Assembly (NCBI RefSeq): GCF_000760695.4
Contig: NZ_JHEG04000001.1
Coordinates: 6,764,204-6,828,203 of the forward strand
From: Tolypothrix bouteillei VB521301
GTDB taxonomy: Bacteria; Cyanobacteriota; Cyanobacteriia; Cyanobacteriales; Nostocaceae
Direction: 5' to 3'
Length of the DNA: 64,000 nt
A program made the translations under genes and the position numbers. Of the stretch, positions 18,630 through 27,976 are shown piece by piece (positions within the stretch are counted from its first letter, which is position 1; every line of letters begins with the position of its first letter). The notes under the pieces are model-generated. The model saw only the letters and a list, made by a program, of their open reading frames with translations, searched no databases and was not told the origin of the DNA.

Positions 18630-19457
18630 TTACTGGTCAGTGCTGACTGTTAATTTGATAAAGTCACGGATATCTCCAGCAACAACTCCTGCACAAGACT
18701 CAGGTAGATCGTTAGCACCATGGGCGATCGCCTTCAACTCTGCTTGAGGAAGGTACTGAGCACAGGCTCGACTCATGTCTAGAAATTCTTTCGAGTCTTT
18801 TCCACCTTCTAAAATTAAAACAGGAGCAAGTATTGAGGACAATTGTTCTTGCAACAACTCTGCTTTAATTTCTGGTTCCTGACGCTCGAAGAGTAATTCA
18901 CAGGCTGTAGGATAATTGAGCATTGCCTGACGTAACTTCCAATCTCGTTCAATTTGATCGTCCCAGCCAAAAATTTTAGTAATTGGGCGGAGGACTCTCA
19001 AGATTTGAAATAATGTGAGTGGAAACTTAATAATACGCCGCATCAGTTGCAAACGCTTTTTTTGCCCTTCAATTGCGATACCTTCTGGTGATATCAACAC
19101 CAAACCACAAACTTGTTCTGGATACTTCAAACTATAACTAGCAGCAATCCAACTTCCGAGGGAATGCCCTACCAAGTATACCCTTTCTAGCTTTAACGCT
19201 TGCAAAAATTCTGCCAGACATTCAACGTGTAAATCTATCGAATGATGGATGTTTGGACGTTCGGATTCACCGAAGCCAAATAGATCTGGTGCAAAGCAAT
19301 GGAAATGTGATGAAAGCAATTCCATTAAGGAAACCCATTGGCTGCTATCGTTCCACGAACCGTGTAAGAAAACAACAGGAATTCCTGTACCAATTTCGCG
19401 CCAAAACAAAAGCCCTTGAGAGAGCTTTCTTCGGGAGTTACGGAATAGAGAATCCAT
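18630..19457 (-). CDS. Alpha/beta fold hydrolase
   Basis: The 275-residue protein shows VFLHGSWNDSSQW (oxyanion region), the nucleophile elbow GHSLGSW, an acidic candidate in LEGGKDSKEF and a His in AIAHGANDLPE. There is no signal peptide. It is only distantly similar to the hydrolase at 9003-9908. The substrate is unknown. The downstream gap (18435-18629) holds a repeat with CCCCCTTAAA-type palindromic ends. Confidence 0.82.
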   Translation of the reverse strand: MDSLFRNSRRKLSQGLLFWREIGTGIPVVFLHGSWNDSSQWVSLMELLSSHFHCFAPDLFGFGESERPNIHHSIDLHVECLAEFLQALKLERVYLVGHSLGSWIAASYSLKYPEQVCGLVLISPEGIAIEGQKKRLQLMRRIIKFPLTLFQILRVLRPITKIFGWDDQIERDWKLRQAMLNYPTACELLFERQEPEIKAELLQEQLSSILAPVLILEGGKDSKEFLDMSRACAQYLPQAELKAIAHGANDLPESCAGVVAGDIRDFIKLTVSTDQ

Positions 19458-19494
19458 ATTAGCTATTTCATATAGTCATTCACACTAGTGGAAA

Positions 19495-19560
19495 TTATGA
19501 ATGATGAATGATGAATGATGAAAAAATAATTCATAATTCATAATTTATAATTCATCATTC
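19495..19560. repeat. ATGATGA/ATTCAT-type tandem and inverted repeat
   Basis: Tandem GAATGATGAATGATGA units on the left face ATTCATAATTCATAA units on the right, giving an inverted arrangement that could fold as a hairpin. It sits between the hydrolase and Nudix genes. Confidence 0.65.
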
Positions 19561-20055
19561 TCAAGCCAGTGTCGTCAAACCATTTAAATAGTCTTGCAAT
19601 TGGCGACTGTGATCGTGAGACATTTTTCCAGGCGGTAGGGAATCGGTTGGAAAAGCTTGGATTTCCATAACTTCCAATGTATCTTGGATCGCCATGTCTC
19701 CCCGAACATCGGCTTCCACAACAATACAAATCGAATGGATTCTGGGGTCACGGTCTGGTGCGGAGTATACACCAACCAAACGCCGAATTTTCACTAATTC
19801 CAATCCGGTTTCTTCCATCAATTCCCGTTCTACTGCACTCGGAACATCTTCGCCCCAATCCACCATACCTCCAGGCAATGCCCACAGACCATTGTCTCGT
19901 CGCCGAATTAAAACAATTCGACCATCGGGTAAGATTGGAATTATACTTGTCCCTGGAACTGGATGGCGGAAGATGATGCCAAGAACAGTTTGTCCAAATC
20001 GCCATAAACTACGTGTGGACTGAACAGCCGCATCCATAAAAGCAAAATTGTTCAA
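19561..20055 (-). CDS. Nudix hydrolase
   Basis: The 164 residues contain a complete Nudix box, GGMVDWGEDVPSAVERELME followed by ETGLEL, which fits Gx5Ex7REUxEExGU. The Nudix fold hydrolyses nucleoside diphosphates linked to another group; the substrate cannot be told from the sequence. It is on the same strand as the hydrolase downstream with about 100 bp of repeats between them. Confidence 0.92.
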   Translation of the reverse strand: MNNFAFMDAAVQSTRSLWRFGQTVLGIIFRHPVPGTSIIPILPDGRIVLIRRRDNGLWALPGGMVDWGEDVPSAVERELMEETGLELVKIRRLVGVYSAPDRDPRIHSICIVVEADVRGDMAIQDTLEVMEIQAFPTDSLPPGKMSHDHSRQLQDYLNGLTTLA

Positions 20056-20400
20056 TTTTCAAATTTTGTCTTGCAGTGTAGAGAACCTTACCACACAACA
20101 TTTTCTCAACAAAAATGTTGAGTTGCACCTTATACAATCATAGTTGTGGTTTGGAGCCATATCTTAAAGATTATCTCAGAAAATACTGATTCGACCACTG
20201 CACCACACTGAAAATGACTGCTTTACAAATTTCATAGTTCATCCTTGAGTTGACAGAAACTCTATACTAAGTTAGTATAGATTGCTGTTTAAAATATAGA
20301 AGTCGCCAATCTAGGTGAGAAAAACAAGTAAGCTCAACAGCAGATACTGCCTACATCAACCCTAGAAGCGAATTTTTGTTGTTTATTTAATGAGGTGAAC
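20056..20400. other. non-coding gap upstream of the 55-residue gene
   Basis: No gene was found here. A 9-bp inverted repeat, CAACATTTT/AAAATGTTG, lies at 20096-20120. The part before 20400 probably holds the promoter of the small gene, but I cannot fix its boxes. Confidence 0.5.
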
Positions 20401-20568
20401 ATGGCTAAGCGCCGCAATCCGAAAAAAGAAAAGGCGCTACGGAACCAGGCGTATGCCCGAAAGTTTCGTAAACGGACTACAACAGGACGGATGGGCAATA
20501 GAAGATTCCAGCAAAGACCGCCGAAGAGTGAAGAGGATGAGGGCGCAGCAGCTATTGACGCTGAGTAG
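20401..20568 (+). CDS. Small, very basic 55-residue protein
   Basis: ATG at 20401 is preceded by GAGGTG. The protein begins MAKRRNPKKEKALRNQAYA, is rich in Lys and Arg over its first 42 residues (KFRKRTTTGRMGNRRF) and ends in an acidic tail (SEEDEGAAAIDAE). This charge split suggests RNA or ribosome binding, by inference only. Coding is supported by the ribosome site, the composition and a following hairpin at 20617-20636. I do not recognise a named family. Confidence 0.75.
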   Translation: MAKRRNPKKEKALRNQAYARKFRKRTTTGRMGNRRFQQRPPKSEEDEGAAAIDAE

Positions 20569-20616
20569 AAACGCTGCTCAAAATATTTGCTCTATGTTTG
20601 CTCTCTAAGTTACGGC

Positions 20617-20636
20617 GGGCGTACAAATGTACGCCC
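20617..20636. terminator. hairpin after the 55-residue gene (terminator or dispersed repeat)
   Basis: GGGCGTAC-AAAT-GTACGCCC is a perfect 8-bp stem with a four-base loop. No T run follows (ATAATTATT), so a dispersed GGGCGTAC repeat is an equal possibility. Confidence 0.5.
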
Positions 20637-20696
20637 ATAATTATTGCTAGCAATTTGGGAATGGGGGATTAAAATAATTTCCCACTCCCTTTTTCC

Positions 20697-22091
20697 CTAG
20701 CGATCGCTATTGGGAGTTTGACTGCGGGCGGCTTTTAGCGCTTGTCTCACTTGTTCAAATCCCGTACCACCATAGCTGTTACGAGCAGCAACGACTTGAC
20801 GCGGTGATATTGCATCGTAAATATCTGCGTCAAAAGCTGGGTGAAGTTCTTTCCACTCCTCTAAACGTAAATCTTTAAGAAGTTTACCAGCAGCAATACT
20901 GGTTTTCACAACTTTGCCTACAAGGTTATAGGCTTCCCGGAAAGGTACACCTCGGGCTGCTAAATAATCTGCTACATCAGTAGCATTGGAAAAGTCTTCT
21001 GTTACTGCTTCTGCCAAGCGCTGGGTACGGAATTCCAACCCTTCCCGAAGTAAAATTGTCATTGCCTCAAGACAGGCTGTGACTGTATTAACACTATCAA
21101 ATAAAGCTTCTTTATCTTCTTGCAAGTCTTTGTTGTATGCCAGGGGTAATCCCTTCATTATGACCAACATTGCTTGTAGATGACCAAAGACTCTCCCAGT
21201 TTTACCCCGAACCAACTCTGGTACGTCGGGGTTTTTCTTTTGAGGCATAATGCTCGAACCAGTAGCACAACTATCTTTGAGGGTGACAAAGCTAAATTCC
21301 TCAGACGCCCATAAAATGACTTCTTCTGAAAGACGGCTGAGGTGAACCATAATTATACTAGCTGCGCTGAGAAATTCAATGGCAAAATCGCGATCGCTAA
21401 CTCCATCAAGACTGTTAGCATAAATGCCATCAAACTTCAACAAATTAGCAGTGTACTGGCGGTCTATAGGAAAAGTCGTTCCCGCTAGAGCACCGCAACC
21501 CAACGGTGAAACATTCACTCGACGAGACACATCTTTAAGACGTTCGCGATCGCGCTGCGCCATATGAAAGTACGCCAGTAAGTGATGGGCTAGACTCAGG
21601 GGCTGAGCGCGTTGTAGGTGAGTATAACCTGGAATCAGTGTTTCAATATGTTGTTCGGCAATATCTAACAGCACATTTTGAAATTCGCACAATTGGTCGC
21701 TGATTTGCTGAATTCGATCGCGAAGATAAAGCCTAGTGTCAGTCCCCACCTGATCGTTTCGGGAACGGGCAGTGTGTAATTTTTTACCCAAATCGCCCAC
21801 CATTTCCACAAGACGACGCTCAACGGCAAAATGGACATCTTCTGCTTCAATCCCAGGGTTAAAGTTACCTTGTTGATATTCCTCGTGAATCTTGTCTAGA
21901 GCTTTGACAAGTTGCTCGCCTTCGTCTCGAGAAAGAATGCCAGTATGAGCAAGCATTTGTGCATGAGCTTTAGAGCCCATCAAGTCATACTCTAAAAGCT
22001 GAATATCAAAATTAATACTGGCATTAAATCGAGCGATTGCAGGATGCAACGCCGATTCAAACCGTTGACTCCAAGTGTTTTGTGCAGCCAT
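20697..22091 (-). CDS. argH: Argininosuccinate lyase
   Basis: This enzyme splits argininosuccinate into arginine and fumarate, the last step of arginine synthesis. The 464 residues match the family length. Visible signatures are [45 protein letters not shown] and the fumarase/lyase signature [12 protein letters not shown] near residues 276-287, which carries the catalytic Ser loop. Arginine is also a substrate for cyanophycin synthesis by cphA elsewhere in this window. Confidence 0.98.
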   Translation of the reverse strand: MAAQNTWSQRFESALHPAIARFNASINFDIQLLEYDLMGSKAHAQMLAHTGILSRDEGEQLVKALDKIHEEYQQGNFNPGIEAEDVHFAVERRLVEMVGDLGKKLHTARSRNDQVGTDTRLYLRDRIQQISDQLCEFQNVLLDIAEQHIETLIPGYTHLQRAQPLSLAHHLLAYFHMAQRDRERLKDVSRRVNVSPLGCGALAGTTFPIDRQYTANLLKFDGIYANSLDGVSDRDFAIEFLSAASIIMVHLSRLSEEVILWASEEFSFVTLKDSCATGSSIMPQKKNPDVPELVRGKTGRVFGHLQAMLVIMKGLPLAYNKDLQEDKEALFDSVNTVTACLEAMTILLREGLEFRTQRLAEAVTEDFSNATDVADYLAARGVPFREAYNLVGKVVKTSIAAGKLLKDLRLEEWKELHPAFDADIYDAISPRQVVAARNSYGGTGFEQVRQALKAARSQTPNSDR

Positions 22092-22185
22092 ATGCTCTGT
22101 TGGGAATGGTTGGTTGTTAGCCGTTCGGTGTTAGTTGTATTTTTGCACCACTCACGACTAACCACTAACCACTAACAAACTAGTT

Positions 22186-22392
22186 TTAACCGTAACTCGT
22201 TAAATTCCGAATCATATAACCAAGAGCCAATCCAATCAAGAGTGCCCAAGCTTGACCTGTCTGCACAAAGTGTGTAAACGCTTTTTGCATCTGACCGAGA
22301 ATGTTGGGGTCAGTTACAGTTTGCGCCAGTACCGTCCAGTCTAAAGACGACCACCAGACGAAATGAGATATTGAATCAGTAAATATGTCCAT
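22186..22392 (-). CDS. Small membrane protein of unknown function
   Basis: I prefer the ATG at 22392 (MDIFTDSISHF), giving 68 residues; the frame is open further upstream to 22464 but that part lacks coding character. One membrane segment near the C terminus (AWALLIGLALGYMI) ends in RNLTSYG. It looks like a single-pass protein with a short outside part. No family recognised. Confidence 0.5.
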   Translation of the reverse strand: MDIFTDSISHFVWWSSLDWTVLAQTVTDPNILGQMQKAFTHFVQTGQAWALLIGLALGYMIRNLTSYG

Positions 22393-22580
22393 ATAAAAGA
22401 TAAAGGATAAAGAAAAAGATGAAGGATAAAATTTTATCCTCGATACTTCCCGGTGATACCGCAATAAGTAGAAATTGTCTAGTGGTAAAATAATGCTCTG
22501 TATCTGAAGTGATGGCTCCCCAACGCAGTCCTAATGAAAATTTTCACCTTCAACATGAAAATCGCTTCCACTCCTTCTTT

Positions 22581-22925
22581 TTAAGGCACGCCGGGAAAGA
22601 CATCCACCATCTTAATTTTGATGTCCGCAGATTCCTTCACAAACTTCACCTTAAAGTCGGGAAAGATTTCAACAACTTGCCACTTGCCACAATCTTGAGG
22701 AAATACCGTCACGTTTTGAACGTGTAAGTCTGGAAAGTCCTTAACTTTTTGTACGGTAATATCCGGGAAATCCTTGACAATTTGTACTTTGCCGTAAAGC
22801 TTAATACCTTTATAAGTACAGCTTGCATCAATTTTACTTTCAGCAGTGACGGTGTCGTTAGTTGATATAAAAATTGTTAATAGAAAGCTTAAGGCAAATG
22901 CAGCCAGTACAATCCAACGTTTCAT
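22581..22925 (-). CDS. Small secreted repeat protein, possible septoil-knot (7_1 knot) family
   Basis: I prefer the ATG at 22925, giving 114 residues, because a signal peptide begins there (MKRWIVLAAFALSFLLTIF). The mature part is six to seven repeats of about 11-12 residues with the pattern V-x-x-V-x-x-FPD: QIVKDFPDI, QKVKDFPDL, QNVTVFPQ, QVVEIFPDF, KFVKESADI, KMVDVFPGV. Two Cys residues (CTYKG and QDCGKWQ) could form a disulphide. As I recall it, this matches the family named 7(1) septoil knot; the match is from memory of its repeat pattern. Confidence 0.65.
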   Translation of the reverse strand: MKRWIVLAAFALSFLLTIFISTNDTVTAESKIDASCTYKGIKLYGKVQIVKDFPDITVQKVKDFPDLHVQNVTVFPQDCGKWQVVEIFPDFKVKFVKESADIKIKMVDVFPGVP

Positions 22926-22962
22926 GTTGAACCTCAGAATTGGTTTGCCTACCGTCATAACC

Positions 22963-23751
22963 TCATGACTCGGTTGATGCCAACCGCAATTTTGCGGCTG
23001 TCCGCAGAATTTGTCCCGCCAACACTGCTGCACCAAATCCATTGTCAATATTGACAACCCCTACACCCGCAGCACAAGAGTTTAACATTGTCAATAGCGG
23101 TGCTAATCCTCCAAAACTGGCTCCATAGCCGATGCTAGTAGGGACAGCAATTACGGGACAATCTGCTAAACCTGCAACTACGCTGGGTAAAGCCCCTTCC
23201 ATTCCCGCCACAACCACCAAAACTGATGCTGATTCAATAACATGACGGTTGTTTAGCAAGCGGTGAATTCCAGCAACTCCCACATCCCAAAGACGCTGCA
23301 CTTGAAAACCGGACAGTTCGGCGGTGACAGCTGCTTCTTCAGCGACTGGTAAATCCGCAGTACCAGCAGAAAGAATGCCAATGATACCAGGATCTTGCGG
23401 TTCAATGCTGTCCGGAGCGATAGCACAAATTCGGGCTAATTCGTAGTAGCGCAAACCCCTAACTTTAGATTGCAATACAGCATAAAGGGCTGGATCTATA
23501 CGGGTAGCCATCACCACTGGATTGCGCTGGCGCATGATATTCATAATTTGAGCAATCTGTTCGGGAGTTTTCCCCGGTCCCCAGATAACTTCAGGAAAAC
23601 CCGTTCTTAAGGCGCGGTGATGGTCTATTTTGGCAAACTCGCCTACAGGTTCATAAGATAAGTTTTTGAGCGTTTCTAGAGCAGCATCTGGGGTAACGTT
23701 ACCTTGAGCGACAGATTCTAAGAGCGATCGTAATGATTTATTGTTTGTCAT
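22963..23751 (-). CDS. larB: LarB-type pyridinium-3,5-biscarboxylate synthase (PurE-like fold)
   Basis: The 262 residues match LarB, whose C-terminal half is related to PurE (AIR carboxylase). LarB carboxylates and hydrolyses nicotinate adenine dinucleotide in the first step of nickel-pincer cofactor synthesis. Motifs seen are GFPEVIWGPGKTPEQ, GILSAGTADLPVAEEA, VAGMEGALPSVVAGL and VPTSIGYGASFGG, with NIDNGFGAA near the end. larC and larE are not in the window. A small secreted protein gene follows downstream on the same strand. Confidence 0.92.
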   Translation of the reverse strand: MTNNKSLRSLLESVAQGNVTPDAALETLKNLSYEPVGEFAKIDHHRALRTGFPEVIWGPGKTPEQIAQIMNIMRQRNPVVMATRIDPALYAVLQSKVRGLRYYELARICAIAPDSIEPQDPGIIGILSAGTADLPVAEEAAVTAELSGFQVQRLWDVGVAGIHRLLNNRHVIESASVLVVVAGMEGALPSVVAGLADCPVIAVPTSIGYGASFGGLAPLLTMLNSCAAGVGVVNIDNGFGAAVLAGQILRTAAKLRLASTES

Positions 23752-24074
23752 TAGTTAATTGTTGGTTGTTAGTTGTTATACCAATTTTCTATGAAGATGC
23801 CTGCAATTAGCCTGCGAAGCGCCCTCTTTGTTTGTATAGTCCCACATTTGTAATGTGAGGAAATTTTAAGCACAATTTCATATAGAATTGGTATTAATTG
23901 TTAGTTGTTAGTTATTAGTTGTGAGTGGTTAATTATTCTACTAACCACTAAACAATAACCTCTATAGCAATTCGTATGGGAGTTACAAACACTTCTGTCT
24001 TGTCTTCCTTGTCTCCCTCATCTCCCCCCTCTCTCTCGTCTCCCTCGTTTAGCTCTCAAGTAATATTGCTATAT
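23752..24074. repeat. repeat-filled gap with two MITE-like palindromes
   Basis: The gap contains TTGTTAGTTG-type heptamers, an imperfect inverted element at 23778-23894 (ends ATACCAATTTTCTATGAA and its near complement), more heptamers, and a second element at about 23963-24072 with TATAGCAAT/ATTGCTATA ends around a C/T-rich core. No gene was found. Confidence 0.7.
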
Positions 24075-25898
24075 CTATTTTTCTACCTTAAGTTCATATT
24101 TATTCCACATTGTTCCTGCTTGGGAACCAACTGCAGAGTATTTAATGTTTTGAATGCGGTTTCGCACTGCTGACAAAGACAAAGGATTGATTAGATAAAT
24201 AAATGGTAAATATTCTTGGGTTAGACGTTGGGTTTGAAAGTAAATTTCTTTGCGTTTTTCTTCATCTAACTCTTGGGCTCCTTGTTTATACAATCGACCG
24301 ATTTCTGCTTCCCAATCTTCTACTTTCCAACCAATGAGAGGTTCCTTTCCTGCTTGTGGTTTTTGATTGAAGGTATGCAACCCCCCGTCAGTTAACCAAA
24401 CGTTAGACGCATCATTAGGTTCAAATCCTCCACTCACAAAACCCAGTAGATAGCATTCCCAATCGAGTGAATCGGACAGTTTCGCTACAAGCGTGTTGAA
24501 AGAAATTGCGTTAAAATCTACTTGAATTCCAATTTGACTCAAATCGTATTTAATTTGCGCTCCCATTGCTACGCGAGTTTTATTTTCAGCATTTGTTATT
24601 AATGAGAAACGCACCCGATTTCCTTCTGCATCTAATAACTGGTTTTTAGCGTTATATCGAAAACCCGCTTTTAATAGCAAGTCTTGAGCTTTTTTGGGAT
24701 TGTAATCATAAACTTTTAAGCCTTTTTCTGGAGGAAGATAGTAAGGGCTTTGTACCTCTATCGGCGAATTTTGTACGACACCAATTCCTCGAAAAATATT
24801 ATTGAGCAATGCTTCTCTGTTGATAGCACGGGCAATGGCTTGTCTAAACGCTAAAGTATTAAACCAACGAGATTTAATCGGATCGACGACAGGTTGTCCG
24901 TTTTTACGTTGACCGCGATTGAGGTTAAAGGATATAAAATTTTGAGATAATTTCGATCCCCCATTGTAGATTGTGAATTGTCCTCGTTTCTCTTCCCGCT
25001 TGAGTAAAGAAAAATTTTCTGGGGACACTTCTACTATATCTAAGCCTCCAGAACGAAATTGAAGGATTATTGAATCTGTAGATTCAATAATCTGCCAAAC
25101 AATCCGGTCAACATAAGGTAGTTGGTTACCTTGAGTATCTTTACGCCAGTAATAAGGATTGCGCTCGAAGATAACTCGTTGGCTTGGTACATAGCTTTTT
25201 ATTTTGTAAGGACCGCTCACAATTATTTGACTCGGGTCTGTACCCGTTCCCCAAATTGATAGAAATTGTGGATTTCCATTAACATCTAGAGTTTTTAAGG
25301 ATTCAGCTAAAGCATGTTTTGGCATAATACCAATTGAGTTTGTAGAGCCGCCCGTGGTAGTATACAGAAAAGGAGCGAAAGACTCGGGAAGAGTAAATTC
25401 AACTTTGCGATCGCTCATTTTCCTTATTTTAGGAAAAATACCGCTTGAACCTATTTTCAAACTATCTTTCCAATCTGTAGGAATTTTAGGATTAAAAATT
25501 ATATCTTGATAAGTAAAGAGAACATCATCTGCAGTTAGGGGCTCGCCATCTGACCATTTCAGACCCTCACGCAGGGTAAAAACTATTTGCTTTTTATCAT
25601 CAGAAATTTCCCAAGATTCTGCTAAATCTGGTTCTATTTCCCCAGTCTCGCCATTAAGAGTTGTTAGCCCTAAAGTCGTAAACAAAAAGACATGAGGATA
25701 GGAATTATTAAAGGAGTAATTAAAAGTTTGAGGATCGCCAATAGTACTAGTCACCCATTGAGATACATTTCGTACTGCTGCAGTTTTTAGGTTGGTGGGA
25801 TTGCAACTTGTAAAAATTAACTGACAAACCAACCCTAAAATTAATATTGGAACAACAGAAAGCCAACGGCGATGACGGGGGAAGAGAAAAAACATCAT
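24075..25898 (-). CDS. ABC transporter substrate-binding lipoprotein, family 5 (peptide/nickel type), copy 1
   Basis: The 607-residue protein has a signal ending in a lipobox (LIFTSC), so it is a lipoprotein. The SBP family 5 signature FTLREGLKWSDGEPLTADDV is present, as are FERNPYYWRKD and RQAIARAINREALL. Family members deliver oligopeptides, nickel or other solutes to an inner-membrane ABC transporter. It is the last and most divergent of three consecutive paralogues on this strand. No permease or ATPase gene is near, so the partner transporter is elsewhere. Confidence 0.93.
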   Translation of the reverse strand: MMFFLFPRHRRWLSVVPILILGLVCQLIFTSCNPTNLKTAAVRNVSQWVTSTIGDPQTFNYSFNNSYPHVFLFTTLGLTTLNGETGEIEPDLAESWEISDDKKQIVFTLREGLKWSDGEPLTADDVLFTYQDIIFNPKIPTDWKDSLKIGSSGIFPKIRKMSDRKVEFTLPESFAPFLYTTTGGSTNSIGIMPKHALAESLKTLDVNGNPQFLSIWGTGTDPSQIIVSGPYKIKSYVPSQRVIFERNPYYWRKDTQGNQLPYVDRIVWQIIESTDSIILQFRSGGLDIVEVSPENFSLLKREEKRGQFTIYNGGSKLSQNFISFNLNRGQRKNGQPVVDPIKSRWFNTLAFRQAIARAINREALLNNIFRGIGVVQNSPIEVQSPYYLPPEKGLKVYDYNPKKAQDLLLKAGFRYNAKNQLLDAEGNRVRFSLITNAENKTRVAMGAQIKYDLSQIGIQVDFNAISFNTLVAKLSDSLDWECYLLGFVSGGFEPNDASNVWLTDGGLHTFNQKPQAGKEPLIGWKVEDWEAEIGRLYKQGAQELDEEKRKEIYFQTQRLTQEYLPFIYLINPLSLSAVRNRIQNIKYSAVGSQAGTMWNKYELKVEK

Positions 25899-26023
25899 GG
25901 GAGGAAAATTTTAATCTTTTCGCATGATACAGCCTAAGGGAATGGGGAATGGAGAATAGGGAATGGGAATTGATGATTCTCCCTTGTCCCCCTTGTCTCC
26001 CTTGTCCCTCTTGTCCCCACTCC

Positions 26024-27841
26024 CTAACCCCTATTCCCTTCAGCGACTTTCATCTCGTAAAGATTCCAGATGTAACCTCTAGGGGAAGGAAAAGCAGCAG
26101 AGTACTTAACACCTTGAACGGTATTGCGTACAGCCACTAAAGCCAAGGAATTCCATAAGTGAACGATCGGTACATATTCTTGCGCGAGACGCTGTACCTC
26201 GTCATAAATCGCTTTGCGCTTTGTTTCATCAAACTCTCTTGCTCCTGCAATGAAGAGTGCTTCAATTTTTTTCTCCCAATCAGAGGCTTCCCAACCCTCT
26301 AGAGGGGGCTGTCCTTTTGCAGGTTTTTGATTGAAAACGTGGAAACTACCCTCTACAGTCCATACGTTATAACCATCATGTGGCTCAATGTTTCCACTCA
26401 TACCTCCCAAATAAGTTTCCCAATCAAGAGTGTTGGTGATTTTGTCTCCCAAAACGCTGAAATCAACGTATTGTAGATCTACTGTCATTCCTATCTTGCT
26501 CAAATCTTGCTTGATTTTGGGAGGAACTGAGGGTCGGTTACTAGCAGGCGCTAACATTGTAAAGCGCACTCGATTTCCATCCGAATCGAGTAACTGACCT
26601 TTGTTATCGTATTTAAATCCCGCACCTAGTAAAACTTCTTTGGCTTTGTCTACATTATAGTTATAGGCTTTAAGACCTTGTTTGGCAGACAAGTAGTAGG
26701 GGCTCGGGGCAAAAAATGGCGAGTCTTGGGGTTCGCCCAATCCCCGCAAGTTGTTGTTGATTATTGTTTGGCGATCGAGAGCGTAAGCAACAGCTTGTCT
26801 GAAAGCAACAGTATTAAACCAACGGGACTTAACCGGATCGACAAGAGGTTTTCCGTTGCGACGACCTTTGTTAAGGTTAAAAGCAAGTAAACTTGTACCG
26901 GTGTCGGGTCCTGCATTTTGAATGCTAAAATCACCTCGTTTTTCTTCTCGCTTCAGCAATTGGAAAGTTCCCGGACCAATTTCCAGTACATCCAATCCTC
27001 CAGAGCGAAACTGCATCAAAGCCGTATCAGCATTTTCTACAATTTGCCAAACAATACGCTCGATATATGGCTGCGGCTTCCCTTGTGCATCCTTTCGCCA
27101 GTAGTAAGGGTTGCGCCGAAATATCATTCTTTGACTGGGTAAATAAGTTTCTAGAGTATAAGGTCCATTCACAATAATTTTCTTGGGGTCTGTATCTATT
27201 CCCCAAGTAGAGAAAAATTCCGGTCTGCCATCGGAGCGCTTGGTTTCCACTGCTTTGCGTAAGGCGTGTTCTGGTAAAATCTCCATTTCTGCTGCAATTA
27301 ATGCCAAAAAGGGTGCATAGGGTTCTGGCATAATAAATTCCACTCGCCGACTGTCAATTTTGCGGACTTTAGGAAAAGCTTTGCTAACACCAATGCGGAG
27401 GTTATCTTGAGCGTAGGTAGGAATTTCTTTATTTAGATAGATGTTGTTAAAGGAAAAAACAACATCGTCCGCTGTGAGGGGTTCTCCATCTGACCACTTT
27501 AATCCCTCACGCAAGGTAAAGGTATATCGCAGCTTATCCTGAGAAATTTCCCATGACTCCGCGATCGCAGGTTCAATTTTCTTAGTAATGCCATTGAGAG
27601 CTGCTAATGGTTCATAAGTAAAACGAAAGATATTGGGAGTTGATTGGCTCAAAGCTGCGTTAAAAGTTTGCGGATTACCCCCGGCGCTAATAACTAGTTG
27701 GGATACTTGAGCTGCTGAGGTTTTAAATTGACCGGGATTGCAGCCGTTCAAAGATAGAGCTATCCAAAAACCTAGTAAAGCTACAATCCAACCTCTTGGG
27801 AAAATTTGTGGTAATTTTTTTGGAAAAAAATGTGCTTTCAT
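26024..27841 (-). CDS. ABC transporter substrate-binding lipoprotein, family 5, copy 2
   Basis: The 605 residues start with a lipoprotein signal (lipobox LSLNGC). FTLREGLKWSDGEPLTADDV and FRRNPYYWRKDAQGK match SBP family 5. It is much closer to copy 3 than to copy 1: whole stretches such as IERIVWQIVENADTALMQF are shared, which points to a recent duplication. The last codons extend into a pyrimidine-rich repeat after the gene (about 25978-26040). Confidence 0.94.
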   Translation of the reverse strand: MKAHFFPKKLPQIFPRGWIVALLGFWIALSLNGCNPGQFKTSAAQVSQLVISAGGNPQTFNAALSQSTPNIFRFTYEPLAALNGITKKIEPAIAESWEISQDKLRYTFTLREGLKWSDGEPLTADDVVFSFNNIYLNKEIPTYAQDNLRIGVSKAFPKVRKIDSRRVEFIMPEPYAPFLALIAAEMEILPEHALRKAVETKRSDGRPEFFSTWGIDTDPKKIIVNGPYTLETYLPSQRMIFRRNPYYWRKDAQGKPQPYIERIVWQIVENADTALMQFRSGGLDVLEIGPGTFQLLKREEKRGDFSIQNAGPDTGTSLLAFNLNKGRRNGKPLVDPVKSRWFNTVAFRQAVAYALDRQTIINNNLRGLGEPQDSPFFAPSPYYLSAKQGLKAYNYNVDKAKEVLLGAGFKYDNKGQLLDSDGNRVRFTMLAPASNRPSVPPKIKQDLSKIGMTVDLQYVDFSVLGDKITNTLDWETYLGGMSGNIEPHDGYNVWTVEGSFHVFNQKPAKGQPPLEGWEASDWEKKIEALFIAGAREFDETKRKAIYDEVQRLAQEYVPIVHLWNSLALVAVRNTVQGVKYSAAFPSPRGYIWNLYEMKVAEGNRG

Positions 27842-27914
27842 TTTTCTAGAACTTTGCGATGGGCTTTATTCTAGAATTCATCTTGCTAAAGTGTCTAGTG
27901 AAAAATAGGAATGG

Positions 27915-27955
27915 GTTTTTGTATAGGACGACGGGCGTCTTCACCCGTCCCATAG
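27915..27955. repeat. GACGGG/CCCGTC inverted repeat
   Basis: GACGGGCGTCTTCACCCGTC, a short palindrome between two substrate-binding protein genes. It could attenuate readthrough between copies 3 and 2. Confidence 0.5.
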
Positions 27956-27976
27956 GAAAATCACAATTAACAACCC

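Noticed and set aside
24410-24432. ggttcaaatcc sequence resembling a tRNA T-arm
   Set aside because: It lies inside a substrate-binding protein gene and no acceptor or anticodon stem can be formed around it. I found no tRNA or rRNA gene in the window.
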